Shown piece after piece: positions 1-7,277 of a stretch of 64,000 nt of DNA (position 1 is the stretch's first letter; each line of letters starts with the position of its first letter). The stretch lies in contig NZ_JARXVE010000009.1 in the NCBI RefSeq assembly GCF_029893345.1, forward strand, positions 1 to 64,000. Reading direction: 5' to 3'. The notes beneath the pieces are model-generated. The model worked only from the letters and a program-made list of their open reading frames with translations. It did no database searches and was not told where the DNA came from. The position numbers and the translations under genes are program-made. This stretch comes from Mycolicibacterium frederiksbergense. GTDB taxonomy: Bacteria > Actinomycetota > Actinomycetes > Mycobacteriales > Mycobacteriaceae.

Positions 1-273
1 CCCCGCAACACACCGTCGAACAACACACCGCACGCGGGCATTCTCAAATGAGTCAACGAAGCAGCCAAACGGGCATTTTTAATGAGTCAACGCGGGCAGC
101 CCGAAATCCGTTGCACACGAGGCTAATGCGGTCCCAGTGACGCCAGTTGCGAAGTGCTTGTGGCGAAAGTTACCGAGGGGCCAGACGTGGCGATTGTCGC
201 TCGATTGTCGCGCATAGGCGGGCACAACGATGCCCGCTCGCCGAGCCGTGGCTGTTGAGACTGGTGTTACGGC
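1..273. other. non-coding left edge with short tandem repeats
   Basis: No convincing gene lies here; the short open frame at 147-368 has no coding character and runs into the opposite-strand SRPBCC gene. The first 92 bases hold two sets of direct repeats: CAACACACCG at 6-15 and 21-30, and a 23-24 base unit at 35-58 and 70-92. Repeats clustered like this are typical of some insertion-sequence ends, so a mobile element may lie just outside the window. That is inference. Confidence 0.4.
35..92. repeat. direct repeat pair near left edge
   Basis: Two near-identical units (35-58 and 70-92) share CGGGCATT, a short variable AT-rich centre, then AATGAGTCAACG. Their starts are 35 bases apart. This may be a multi-site transposase-binding end of an element outside the window. 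Confidence 0.55.
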
Positions 274-747
274 TCATCCCTCGGCGAGGGCGGCCAGTCG
301 GTCGATGGATGCCTGCAGCTTGTCCGCCGTGGTCGCACGTGCACGGACCAGCCGTTTTTCGTCCGTGAGCTGCGACCAGTCATAGGTGTGTGTGACCAGA
401 GTTCGGTTGTCGCCCAACGGCTCCAGCTCCCAGCGCCACAGGTGTCCGGGCGGCTCTTTACCGACCTCCGATGGCCGCCATGCGATACGCCGGCCCTCCT
501 CGAACTCCACGACGCGGTTCTCCCGATCGCTGCCTTGGGTGATCGTCATGGTGAACACATCCCCGACCGCACGCACCCGCTGCCCCTCCGGAGCCTGCGC
601 CAGGTTGTCATTGCCATCCCAGCGCGGCTGCTGCGACGGGTCGGCGATCAACTCGAAGATGGCCTCTGCCGGTGCGGCGATCTCTCGACTTGCTGCAACA
701 ACCCGCTCAACATCGGCCTTATCATCCATAAGCCAGACCATACCCAT
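274..747 (-). CDS. SRPBCC-family (polyketide cyclase/START-like) protein
   Basis: 157 residues. The opening strand (about residues 16-30), a Trp/Asp/Asn-rich loop after the first helices, a WRWELEP strand near 104 and a long C-terminal helix fit the helix-grip SRPBCC fold, which binds hydrophobic ligands in a cytosolic cavity. No catalytic residue can be assigned. ATG codons at 747, 741 and 729 are in frame and none has a clear ribosome-binding site; the last gives a more usual N-terminus. The gene is divergent from the membrane protein at 777 with only 29 bases between them. Ligand unknown. Confidence 0.72.
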   Translation of the reverse strand: MGMVWLMDDKADVERVVAASREIAAPAEAIFELIADPSQQPRWDGNDNLAQAPEGQRVRAVGDVFTMTITQGSDRENRVVEFEEGRRIAWRPSEVGKEPPGHLWRWELEPLGDNRTLVTHTYDWSQLTDEKRLVRARATTADKLQASIDRLAALAEG

Positions 748-776
748 GACATCAGCGGGCGCACACGAGGGGCGAA

Positions 777-1490
777 ATGGAGAAATTACTCAGAAGATTC
801 GGCGTTGCGATCACATTGATCTTTATTGCGATATTGACAATATGGGCAGTGAATGCAGCAAAGCAATTCTCACTTGTCACGCTGGTCGTCGCCCTTGGCT
901 TGTCACTGACCTGCATTTTCTCCATATCCATGATGATGCAGTCAAAGACTGTATCATTTCAGGCCTCATTCGACACCACTGGAACCCGGATACGGCCCGA
1001 TATACGAATAGAAAAGAACCTCCAAAGACTGATTGTCACGGGGACTCTATCCACGTGGTTGATGTTCCTGGCCTGGGCCTTCGGCGTGCTATATCTACCT
1101 TTTGGCGAATTCCAACACGCGTTCCCACTCTGCGCCGGGGCCGCCGCGGTCGTGCTGACATGGTGCTGGATAAAATTGTCCAGGCAGGGCAACCTCAGCT
1201 ATCTTTTCCTAACCCCAGAGAGGTTTGAATTCTCGACGTTACGAGAACCAAAAACCGGAAAATGGGACGACGTCGAAAACATCGCCGACAGTTTGCCCGA
1301 AGAAGGACGGTTCTGGACTCCGATGGTCGTGACAACGACTGATGGCGAAACGCTGGTAATGGAAGCTGCCGGGATTTACACGCCGAAGGGCACAGCGCTC
1401 GTCGAGTTAGTTCGGTTCTACTGGCAACATCCCGAGCGACGCGCCGAACTCACCGACGGGCGAGCTATCGAGCGACTGCGCGTCCTGTAG
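777..1490 (+). CDS. four-TM membrane protein with C-terminal PH-like region, next to Esp-like genes
   Basis: 237 residues in two hydrophobic hairpins (about 9-25/31-50 and 85-107/115-132), then a soluble C-terminal half. That half begins LFLTPERFEF and alternates strands and turns in a way that resembles bacterial PH-like domains (inference). GAGGGG seven bases upstream supports the ATG. Its first 300 bases are clearly more AT-rich than the neighbouring genes, suggesting acquired DNA. It reads in the same direction as the EspA-like gene 144 bases downstream, so a role beside type VII substrates is possible but unproven. Not otherwise recognised. Confidence 0.65.
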   Translation: MEKLLRRFGVAITLIFIAILTIWAVNAAKQFSLVTLVVALGLSLTCIFSISMMMQSKTVSFQASFDTTGTRIRPDIRIEKNLQRLIVTGTLSTWLMFLAWAFGVLYLPFGEFQHAFPLCAGAAAVVLTWCWIKLSRQGNLSYLFLTPERFEFSTLREPKTGKWDDVENIADSLPEEGRFWTPMVVTTTDGETLVMEAAGIYTPKGTALVELVRFYWQHPERRAELTDGRAIERLRVL

Positions 1491-1634
1491 GCGCACACCC
1501 TGCGCCTTCAGCCGAGATTTGCCGCAGGCAACCACCCCGAAGCGGAGTTAAGCTCGTTCCGGTAAAGCTTCATGTTGAGGATTGACGAGGTCATATCCTG
1601 GGGCCACACGCCTCCCTGACGAACGGAATTCTGC

Positions 1635-2423
1635 ATGGGTGTAGGCAACTTTCTATACCTCAACGGCAACTACGTTTATGGCGTCGTCGACCACGCCAAC
1701 GGAGTCAAGTCAAGCGTTCCGTGGGGCATGGCCGGAATCGGCTCCGACCTGCTGTCCATTGCGCAGAATGTGGCGACCGAAGGAGCCTCAGCGCTCGCCA
1801 GATCGGCGGCCGCATCGGGTGAAGCAGGCGCAGCCAACAGCCTCAAGAGCTTCGCCAAGGCTGCTGGCACACCGATTATCAACGCCGGGCTGATCACTCT
1901 AACCATGGAAAGCAATATGTTGGGTTTCGGCCGACCCGAGGACGGGGCGAAGTTCACCCAGGGTGCTAACCATTTCCTGAACGCGCATTCGACTCTGGTG
2001 AAGTCCACGCCGCCCGACGACTGGACGGGCGATGGGTCAACCGCCTACGGCGACAGAAATAAAGAACAACAAGCACGCGCCGCTGATATGTCATTTACGG
2101 ACTCAGCGATTCAGAAGGTCGTCGCCGAAGAAGCCGGCCAAGTGGACAAAACGCGTGAATTCGTCACGCAATGTCAAACGATACTGAGCTTGAGTATTAT
2201 TCCGGCCCTCATCGCCAAAACTATCCCCGTCGTCGGTCCAGAGATCTCCATGACAATAGAGATTGCAGCCGTCGCGGCCACCGTGCCGGCCGGAACACTA
2301 CAGGTCCATCAAATGGCCAGTCGTTCTGGAGAACATGCGAGCAAGATCAAGGACCTGGCCTCGCAATACGAGTCGATCGCTTCGAATGCCGAGATCCCAG
2401 GCGGCGGTTTCGGCCCCGGCTAG
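1635..2423 (+). CDS. EspA/EspE-like type VII secretion-associated protein
   Basis: 262 residues. The segment around 126-141 (PPDDWTGDGSTAYGDRN) matches the W-x-G turn region of the mycobacterial EspA/EspE family, in which EspA is co-secreted with EspC by ESX-1. Helices flank it, a coiled region follows at about 155-180, and hydrophobic stretches occur at 182-200 and 206-221. M. tuberculosis EspA is about 392 residues; this protein lacks its long low-complexity tail and ends in a Gly/Pro-rich GGGFGPG. The EspC-like gene starts 44 bases downstream, the same order as espA-espC. No ESX core genes are in the window, so the secretion system must be elsewhere. The family call is good; the secretion route is inferred. 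Confidence 0.72.
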   Translation: MGVGNFLYLNGNYVYGVVDHANGVKSSVPWGMAGIGSDLLSIAQNVATEGASALARSAAASGEAGAANSLKSFAKAAGTPIINAGLITLTMESNMLGFGRPEDGAKFTQGANHFLNAHSTLVKSTPPDDWTGDGSTAYGDRNKEQQARAADMSFTDSAIQKVVAEEAGQVDKTREFVTQCQTILSLSIIPALIAKTIPVVGPEISMTIEIAAVAATVPAGTLQVHQMASRSGEHASKIKDLASQYESIASNAEIPGGGFGPG

Positions 2424-2467
2424 ATCTGGACCCACCCGCCTACCCGAATCCGACGAGGGAATTACGC

Positions 2468-2785
2468 ATGACTCAGCCAACGCTCACCGTTTCCGACAAG
2501 ATCCGGTCGACCGCGACCGTTCAGGGAGAGGCCGCGTCAACGATCGAGACGGCCAAGTCGGCGACCGACGGATCGGCAGGCCACCTATTCCAGACACACG
2601 GCCTGGTGTGCTCTCCCACCGCGATGGCACTGAAGTCCGCAGAACTGTCACGCCGTAACGCAGCCGAGAAGATGCACCTGATCTCCACCGACCTCGCCGT
2701 CAAGCTCAGAGCAGCAGCCACCGACTACCAAAACACCGACCAGCAAGAGGCCGGCAACCTCGACGGCCAGATGCACCCGCGCTGA
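2468..2785 (+). CDS. EspC-like type VII secreted protein with YxxxD signal
   Basis: 105 residues, close to the 103 of M. tuberculosis EspC. The protein is a helical hairpin (about 8-35 and 52-87), and its second helix ends in YQNTD (residues 87-91), the YxxxD motif that targets substrates to ESX secretion. The start is the ATG at 2468, with GAGGGA seven bases before it; the open frame extends further upstream only in the shadow of the preceding gene. It very likely pairs with the EspA-like protein encoded just upstream. Confidence 0.75.
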   Translation: MTQPTLTVSDKIRSTATVQGEAASTIETAKSATDGSAGHLFQTHGLVCSPTAMALKSAELSRRNAAEKMHLISTDLAVKLRAAATDYQNTDQQEAGNLDGQMHPR

Positions 2786-2820
2786 CCCAACCCGCCCGGC
2801 GGACAGGTGCTTCGGCCGAG

Positions 2821-2904
2821 CCTGGCGTTGAGTGCAACACCACGGCTGTTGATTCGGCCGGTCCCCGTTAAAACCACGACCCTGTAGTTGCACTGAACGC
2901 CGGG
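2821..2904. repeat. 84-bp imperfect inverted repeat (MITE-like or terminator)
   Basis: The left arm 2821-2838 and right arm 2887-2904 are complementary at 16 of 18 positions, separated by 48 bases. The structure sits between the end of the EspC-like gene and the convergent end of the tetR gene, so it could act as a two-way terminator. It lacks a T-run, and the long loop is more like a small non-autonomous mobile repeat. Confidence 0.6.
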
Positions 2905-2937
2905 ACGCAATCCTGCGACATCTGCCAGCCGAGTCCC

Positions 2938-3519
2938 CTAAACAGTCAACAACTTTCGCACGGCATCGGCCAGATCTTCCTCCAGCCAGGACGGCAACTC
3001 GGCATCGTTGGCATGGCGTCGCACCGCCGCATACGGCAGGTCGACGACGGCGCGCGACATCGCATCCATGGTGCGCGGGTCGTCCTTGCCGAAGATGCCG
3101 CGCGCCAGCTCGCGTAGCCGTTCCATGAGTGGCGCGTTCATCGCCGCCAAGGTCGCGGTGAACTCAGCGTCGGGTTCACCGTCGAGCAGGTCGCTGGGCC
3201 GGATGGTCAGCAGCAGTCGGGCATCCTCGGGCGTCTCGCGGGCGAAACCGACGGCGGCCACGCCCATCGCCACCGCCGCATCCACCTCGTCCTCCCCCAC
3301 CGCCGCCATGGCCCGGGACTGAAACCGCTGCAGCGCCCGCAGCCAGGCAGCGGTCAACACACCGTTGCGGTTGCCGAACCGGTGATACAGCGTGCCCGCC
3401 GGGGCACCGCTGACCTTGGCGATTGCCGCAACACTGGCGGCTCTGGGCCCTTCGGCGAGCACCAGCGCCCGCGTCGCATCCAAAATCGCATCGGTTTCAT
3501 GCTTCCGTGGAGGTGCCAT
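2938..3519 (-). CDS. TetR/AcrR-family transcriptional regulator
   Basis: 193 residues. The N-terminal TetR helix-turn-helix spans about 8-55 (AILDATRALVLAEG, then AAIAKVSGAPAGTLYHRFGN). The remainder is the helical ligand-binding and dimerisation domain. The gene is divergent from two SRPBCC genes with only 21 bases between start codons, so it probably represses them and itself from that short region. A CGTGGAGGTGCC stretch lies just inside the start; no better start is visible. Ligand unknown. Confidence 0.85.
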   Translation of the reverse strand: MAPPRKHETDAILDATRALVLAEGPRAASVAAIAKVSGAPAGTLYHRFGNRNGVLTAAWLRALQRFQSRAMAAVGEDEVDAAVAMGVAAVGFARETPEDARLLLTIRPSDLLDGEPDAEFTATLAAMNAPLMERLRELARGIFGKDDPRTMDAMSRAVVDLPYAAVRRHANDAELPSWLEEDLADAVRKLLTV

Positions 3520-3540
3520 GTTCTAGTACGGTCCTTCTAT

Positions 3541-3930
3541 ATGGAACGTTTACCCTATATCGATGAGCATGCCATAACCCTGGACGCCGACGCGGCCACG
3601 ACATGGGCGGCCGTCCTGCGCACGATGTGCAGCGACCCGACCGAGCCCCGCGCCCCACTCGGTTTCGCGATTCGCGAGTGCACACCGCGCGAACGCCTAG
3701 TCCTCAAGGGCCGCCACCCCTTCGCCATCTACGAGTGGGTCTTCGAACTGGACCACCTCGGCCCACATCGCACCCGGGTGCGGTCGCAAACCTGGGCGGC
3801 CTTCCCCGGCATCCACGGAAAGATCTACCGCGCCCTGGTGATCAGCTCGGGCGCCCACGCGATTGCGGTACGCCGGATGCTCAAACGCATTGCCGCGCAA
3901 CTGCGCCCGCGCCCGCAGGTGCTGACGTGA
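3541..3930 (+). CDS. SRPBCC-like protein, first gene of TetR-linked pair
   Basis: 129 residues from the ATG at 3541; a longer frame would run through the tetR start and is unlikely. It has an SRPBCC-like layout: an opening strand (HAITLDADAATTWAAVL), a central strand pair with YEWVFELDHLG, and a C-terminal helix from about 96 (KIYRALVISSGAHAIAVRRML). No catalytic motif is apparent. It overlaps the next gene by four bases, implying translational coupling, and is probably controlled by the divergent TetR. The lack of a ribosome-binding site in the 21-base gap may mean a leaderless or nearly leaderless transcript. Confidence 0.65.
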   Translation: MERLPYIDEHAITLDADAATTWAAVLRTMCSDPTEPRAPLGFAIRECTPRERLVLKGRHPFAIYEWVFELDHLGPHRTRVRSQTWAAFPGIHGKIYRALVISSGAHAIAVRRMLKRIAAQLRPRPQVLT

Positions 3931-4418
3931 TCATGAACTGGGGCGCCACACCGCAGGAGCGCACCGCCGCCCTGCCGTGTGACGCCCTAGCCCCGGGCGC
4001 CAAGACCCGGGCGGACCGGGCGATCAGCATCGACGCTTCCCCGTCGACCGTGTTCGGGTGGCTCTGCCAGCTACGCGTCGCGCCATATAGCTACGACCTG
4101 CTCGACAACTTCGGCCGGCGCAGCCCACGAACCCGCGACCCCGAACTGACCCGCCTGCAGGTCGGTCAACGTTTCATGCAGATATTCGCCCTGCACTCAT
4201 TCGACGAGGACGAGCAGATAACCCTGCAATCCCCGAGGGCGGCGGTCACCTACGCCGTACGGGCCCGTGCCGATCACACCCGCCTGCATGTGCGGGTCTG
4301 GTTCGAGGTCCCGCGGATCATCGGTTCGGCGCTGGCGCTGGGCGACCTGGTGATGATGCGCAAACAACTACTCACCCTGCGCGAACTGGCCGAAAAAGAA
4401 GTCACGACTACATCTTGA
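3927..4418 (+). CDS. SRPBCC-like protein, second gene of TetR-linked pair
   Basis: 163 residues from GTG 3927 (GTGA overlap with the previous stop); ATG 3933 is an alternative. The pattern DRAISIDASPSTVFGWLCQL is a typical first strand and helix of the SRPBCC superfamily, followed by a beta-rich centre and a C-terminal helix (LGDLVMMRKQLLTLRELAEK). Together with the preceding gene it forms a two-gene unit divergent from tetR, perhaps for handling a lipid or aromatic ligand sensed by that regulator (inference). Confidence 0.68.
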   Translation: MIMNWGATPQERTAALPCDALAPGAKTRADRAISIDASPSTVFGWLCQLRVAPYSYDLLDNFGRRSPRTRDPELTRLQVGQRFMQIFALHSFDEDEQITLQSPRAAVTYAVRARADHTRLHVRVWFEVPRIIGSALALGDLVMMRKQLLTLRELAEKEVTTTS

Positions 4419-4466
4419 CACTGACTAGTTCCGGTGGAATAGTCCAACTTGTCACTGACTAGATCC
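4415..4466 (+). promoter_or_regulatory. candidate promoter with paired direct repeats before DUF1707 gene
   Basis: TTGACA at 4415-4420 overlaps the previous stop codon and is 17 bases from AATAGT at 4438-4443, giving a plausible sigma-A promoter. A direct repeat CACTGACTAG(T/A)TCC occurs at 4419-4432 and 4453-4466, one copy inside the promoter and one just past the predicted start site. That is the placement expected of a repressor operator. Confidence 0.5.
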
Positions 4467-4478
4467 ACGGGAGTTGTC

Positions 4479-4907
4479 ATGACCAACACCGCCCTACACA
4501 CCGTTGAAACCGCCCGCGCCGGCGACCGGGAGCGGGAACGGACCGCCAACGACCTCGGCCAGGCCCTCACCCAGGGCTACCTGACCATGCCCGAATACGA
4601 GGATCGGCTGGAGTCGACCTTCCAGGCGCAGACCACCGGTGAACTGCGCCGACTCGTCGCCGACCTACCCATCAACCGGCTCCGCCGTCACGACCCACGC
4701 CGCCGCGCCGCCCAACAGCGGGCCGCCCGTCTCGGCGTCACCATCCACCTGGCCGCCTACCTGGCCGGGGCGCTCCTGATGCTCGGCATCTGGCTGGCGG
4801 CCGGGCTCGGCGGCGGCGGATGGTACTTCTGGCCGGTCTGGCCGATCATGGGCTGGGGCATCGGCGTTGCGTCCCATGCCATTCCGGTACGGCTCACGGC
4901 TCGATAG
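4479..4907 (+). CDS. DUF1707 (SHOCT-like) membrane protein
   Basis: 142 residues from ATG 4479, chosen because GGGAG lies six bases upstream; an in-frame TTG at 4449 has no such support. Residues 16-63 carry the DUF1707 pattern (R..A..LGQALTQGYLTMPEYEDRL...A.TTGELRRLVADLP). Two short membrane segments follow (about 91-107 and 111-128), and the GGGGWYFWPVWPIMGWG stretch is typical of 2TM-domain tails. Part of its 3' end (4847-4888) is repeated exactly at 10849-10890 beside a pseudogene. Function unknown. Confidence 0.8.
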   Translation: MTNTALHTVETARAGDRERERTANDLGQALTQGYLTMPEYEDRLESTFQAQTTGELRRLVADLPINRLRRHDPRRRAAQQRAARLGVTIHLAAYLAGALLMLGIWLAAGLGGGGWYFWPVWPIMGWGIGVASHAIPVRLTAR

Positions 4908-4916
4908 GCCACCCGC

Positions 4917-5564
4917 CTACAGCGAAAACACCGTACGCAATGCGGCGATGGCGTCGGGTTCGCCGTCGAAGTCGATTCGCCGGAGGGCCGCCTTGCGCTT
5001 GGCCTCGCTGGCCCCGAAGCGAGCAGTGACGAGATCTTCCGCGCTGGCGGTGACCGTCACCGCGGGCACGCCCTGAGCCGCCGCTAGCTGACCCCGATCC
5101 ACCGCGAACTCGAAACGGCGGCCGTCGATGTCGACGCGGTAAGCCGCAGTCAACTCGGCGGCTTTGACCGGGTCGAAGGCCAGCACAATTGCGAGGAAGC
5201 CGTTCAATGCCGATACCGGGACCTCGAGCGGGTCGAGCAAGTCCAGGCCGAACCCGGCGATGCTCTGCAGGATGGGCGGCACTCGCTGCCAGCCGACGTC
5301 GCTGAGGCTGTAGACGGTCCGCGCGATCGGGGGCGGTAGCTCGGTTCGGTCTATGAGCCCGGAGTCGTCCAGTTCCTTGAGTCGCTGCGCCAGCAGGTTG
5401 GTCGCGATGCCGGGCAGCTCAACGCGCAGGTCGCTGTAGCGACGCGGTCCCCCGAGCAACTCGCGCAGGATCAGCAACGTCCACCGCTCGCCGAGGATGT
5501 CGAGCCCCTTGGCAATCGGACAGTGTTGGTTGTAGCTCTTCCGCGCGGGCATGACTGCCATCAT
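4917..5564 (-). CDS. HxlR-family regulator with SCP2-like C-terminal domain
   Basis: 215 residues. Residues 14-110 form the HxlR winged helix (CPIAKGLDILGERWTLLILRELLGG...RYSDLRVELPGIATNLLAQRL), including the N-terminal Cys of this family. The C-terminal half resembles sterol-carrier-protein-2-like domains seen in some HxlR proteins and may bind a hydrophobic effector (inference). ATG codons at 5564, 5561 and 5552 are alternatives. The gene is divergent from the MFS transporter at 5631, and a 9-bp perfect inverted repeat lies between them, suggesting control of both directions. Confidence 0.82.
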   Translation of the reverse strand: MMAVMPARKSYNQHCPIAKGLDILGERWTLLILRELLGGPRRYSDLRVELPGIATNLLAQRLKELDDSGLIDRTELPPPIARTVYSLSDVGWQRVPPILQSIAGFGLDLLDPLEVPVSALNGFLAIVLAFDPVKAAELTAAYRVDIDGRRFEFAVDRGQLAAAQGVPAVTVTASAEDLVTARFGASEAKRKAALRRIDFDGEPDAIAALRTVFSL

Positions 5565-5568
5565 ACCC

Positions 5569-5612
5569 GCTAGACAATTTTTACGTCATGCTGCTTGATT
5601 TTCTTGTCTAGC
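5569..5612. promoter_or_regulatory. inverted-repeat operator between hxlR-like gene and efflux operon
   Basis: Perfect arms GCTAGACAA (5569-5577) and TTGTCTAGC (5604-5612), separated by 26 bases, fill the 66-base space between the divergent genes. This is the most likely binding site of the adjacent HxlR regulator. Confidence 0.6.
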
Positions 5613-5630
5613 AGGTTTACGTTCGGCTTT

Positions 5631-7277
5631 ATGAGTACCAAGCCTCATCTCCCAGCGTTCCGGGATCACCCAATCGCCGCGCTTGCGGTCATCTGCCTGA
5701 GCGTCTTCGTGATCAGCATTGACACCACGATCGTCAACGTCGCCCTGCCGACGCTGTCGCGTGAGCTCGACGCCGATACCGCGCAACTGCAATGGATCGT
5801 CGACGCGTACACCCTGGTCATGTCCGGCCTGCTGCTGTCCGCCGGCAGCCTGAGTGACCGCTACGGCAGACGTGGTTGGCTGAGCTCCGGACTCATCGTT
5901 TTTGCGTTGACCTCCGCCATCGCGGCGCAGGTCAACTCCGCGGACGCACTGATCGCGGTACGCGCCGCCATGGGCGTCGGCGCGGCGGTGATCTTCCCGA
6001 CCACATTGGGACTGATCACCAACATCTTCACCAACCCGATCCCGCGCGCCAAGGCGATCGGCCTGTGGGCCGCGATGGTAGGCGTCGGCGTGGCCGTCGG
6101 ACCGATCAGCGGGGGCTGGCTGCTTGAGCACTTCTCCTGGGGCTCAATCTTTCTGGTGAACGTTCCGATCGCCGCAGTGGCCATCATCGGCGGCATTTTG
6201 TTCGTCCCAACCTCACGCGACCCGACGACGCCGCCCGTCGACGTGCCCGGTTTGATCCTGTCCTCGGTCGGGGTGACCGCGCTGGTCTACGCCGTCATCG
6301 AGGCACCCACCTGGGGCTGGGGCAGCACGCGGACGGTGGTCGGCTTTGCCCTCGCGGCAATCGTTCTCACCGCCTTCGCACTGTGGGAGCGGCGCAGCGC
6401 CCATCCGATGCTGGACGTTTCGGTGTTCTTCAACCGACGCTTCTCCGGCGGGAGCCTGGCGGTGACCGCGGGGTTCCTCACCCTGTTCGGTTTCATCTTC
6501 GTCATCACCCAGTATTTCCAATTCATCAAGAACTACACCGCATTCGAGACCGGGGTGCGGCTGCTGCCGGTTGCCATCTCGATCGCGCTGGCCAGCGTGG
6601 TGGGGCCACGCATCGTCGAACGCGTCGGCACCACAGCGGTCGTCGCCACCGGCCTGGCGGTGTTCGCCGCCGGGCTGGGATGGGCCTCTACGGTCGACGC
6701 CAGCACGCCCTACACCCAGATCGCCATGCAGATGCTGCTTCTCGGTGGTGGACTCGGGTTGACCACCGCACCGGCCACCGAGTCGATCATGGGCTCGCTG
6801 AGCCCCGACAAGGCCGGGGTCGGCTCCGCGGTCAACGACACCACCCGCGAACTCGGCGGAACCCTCGGCGTCGCAATCGTCGGCAGCGTCTTCGCGTCCA
6901 TATACGCCGGTCGCGTCGGCACCGATTCAGCACTGATGGTGCTGCCGACCGATGTGCGCGACACGATGCATCGGTCAATTGCCGCGGCCTACAAGGTCAT
7001 CGGACAGCTGCCCGCCGGTCGTGTCGCCGACGTCCGCGCTGCGGTCAATCACGCGTTCCTCGACGGCCTGCAGGTCGGATCAATAGTGTGCGCCGGGATC
7101 GCGCTGGGCGCAGCAATTCTCGTCGCTGCGCTGCTGCCCCCGCGCGCACGACAAAGCGCGGCCATGCCACTGAGCAGCCTCGATCTGTATCCATCCACGC
7201 AGGAAGGGAAAGAACATGCAAACCAACGAGATTCCCGAGACACGCTACACCCAGACCTGGAACGAGAGCCGCGGTGA
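5631..7277 (+). CDS. DHA2-type MFS drug/H+ antiporter (EmrB/QacA-like)
   Basis: 548 residues from ATG 5631; an upstream TTG lies within the operator and is unlikely. Motif DTTIVNVALPTLS in TM1, LSDRYGRRGWL in the first cytoplasmic loop (motif A), and about 14 membrane segments place it in the DHA2 family of proton-driven multidrug exporters in the inner membrane. Its 3' end overlaps the following hydrolase by 62 bases, so the last 20 or so residues are probably a non-conserved tail. It heads a three-gene operon (exporter, hydrolase, methyltransferase) under the HxlR-type regulator. Substrate unknown. Confidence 0.88.
   Translation: MSTKPHLPAFRDHPIAALAVICLSVFVISIDTTIVNVALPTLSRELDADTAQLQWIVDAYTLVMSGLLLSAGSLSDRYGRRGWLSSGLIVFALTSAIAAQVNSADALIAVRAAMGVGAAVIFPTTLGLITNIFTNPIPRAKAIGLWAAMVGVGVAVGPISGGWLLEHFSWGSIFLVNVPIAAVAIIGGILFVPTSRDPTTPPVDVPGLILSSVGVTALVYAVIEAPTWGWGSTRTVVGFALAAIVLTAFALWERRSAHPMLDVSVFFNRRFSGGSLAVTAGFLTLFGFIFVITQYFQFIKNYTAFETGVRLLPVAISIALASVVGPRIVERVGTTAVVATGLAVFAAGLGWASTVDASTPYTQIAMQMLLLGGGLGLTTAPATESIMGSLSPDKAGVGSAVNDTTRELGGTLGVAIVGSVFASIYAGRVGTDSALMVLPTDVRDTMHRSIAAAYKVIGQLPAGRVADVRAAVNHAFLDGLQVGSIVCAGIALGAAILVAALLPPRARQSAAMPLSSLDLYPSTQEGKEHANQRDSRDTLHPDLEREPR

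Noticed and set aside
6..30. CRISPR-like repeat at left edge
   Set aside because: Only two 10-base repeats with a five-base spacer and no cas genes.
147..368. 73-residue plus-strand open frame
   Set aside because: Arg/Pro-rich, no ribosome-binding site, and overlaps the SRPBCC gene on the other strand.
4449..4478. TTG start extending the DUF1707 protein by ten residues
   Set aside because: It lies on the predicted transcription start and has no ribosome-binding site, while ATG 4479 has GGGAG.
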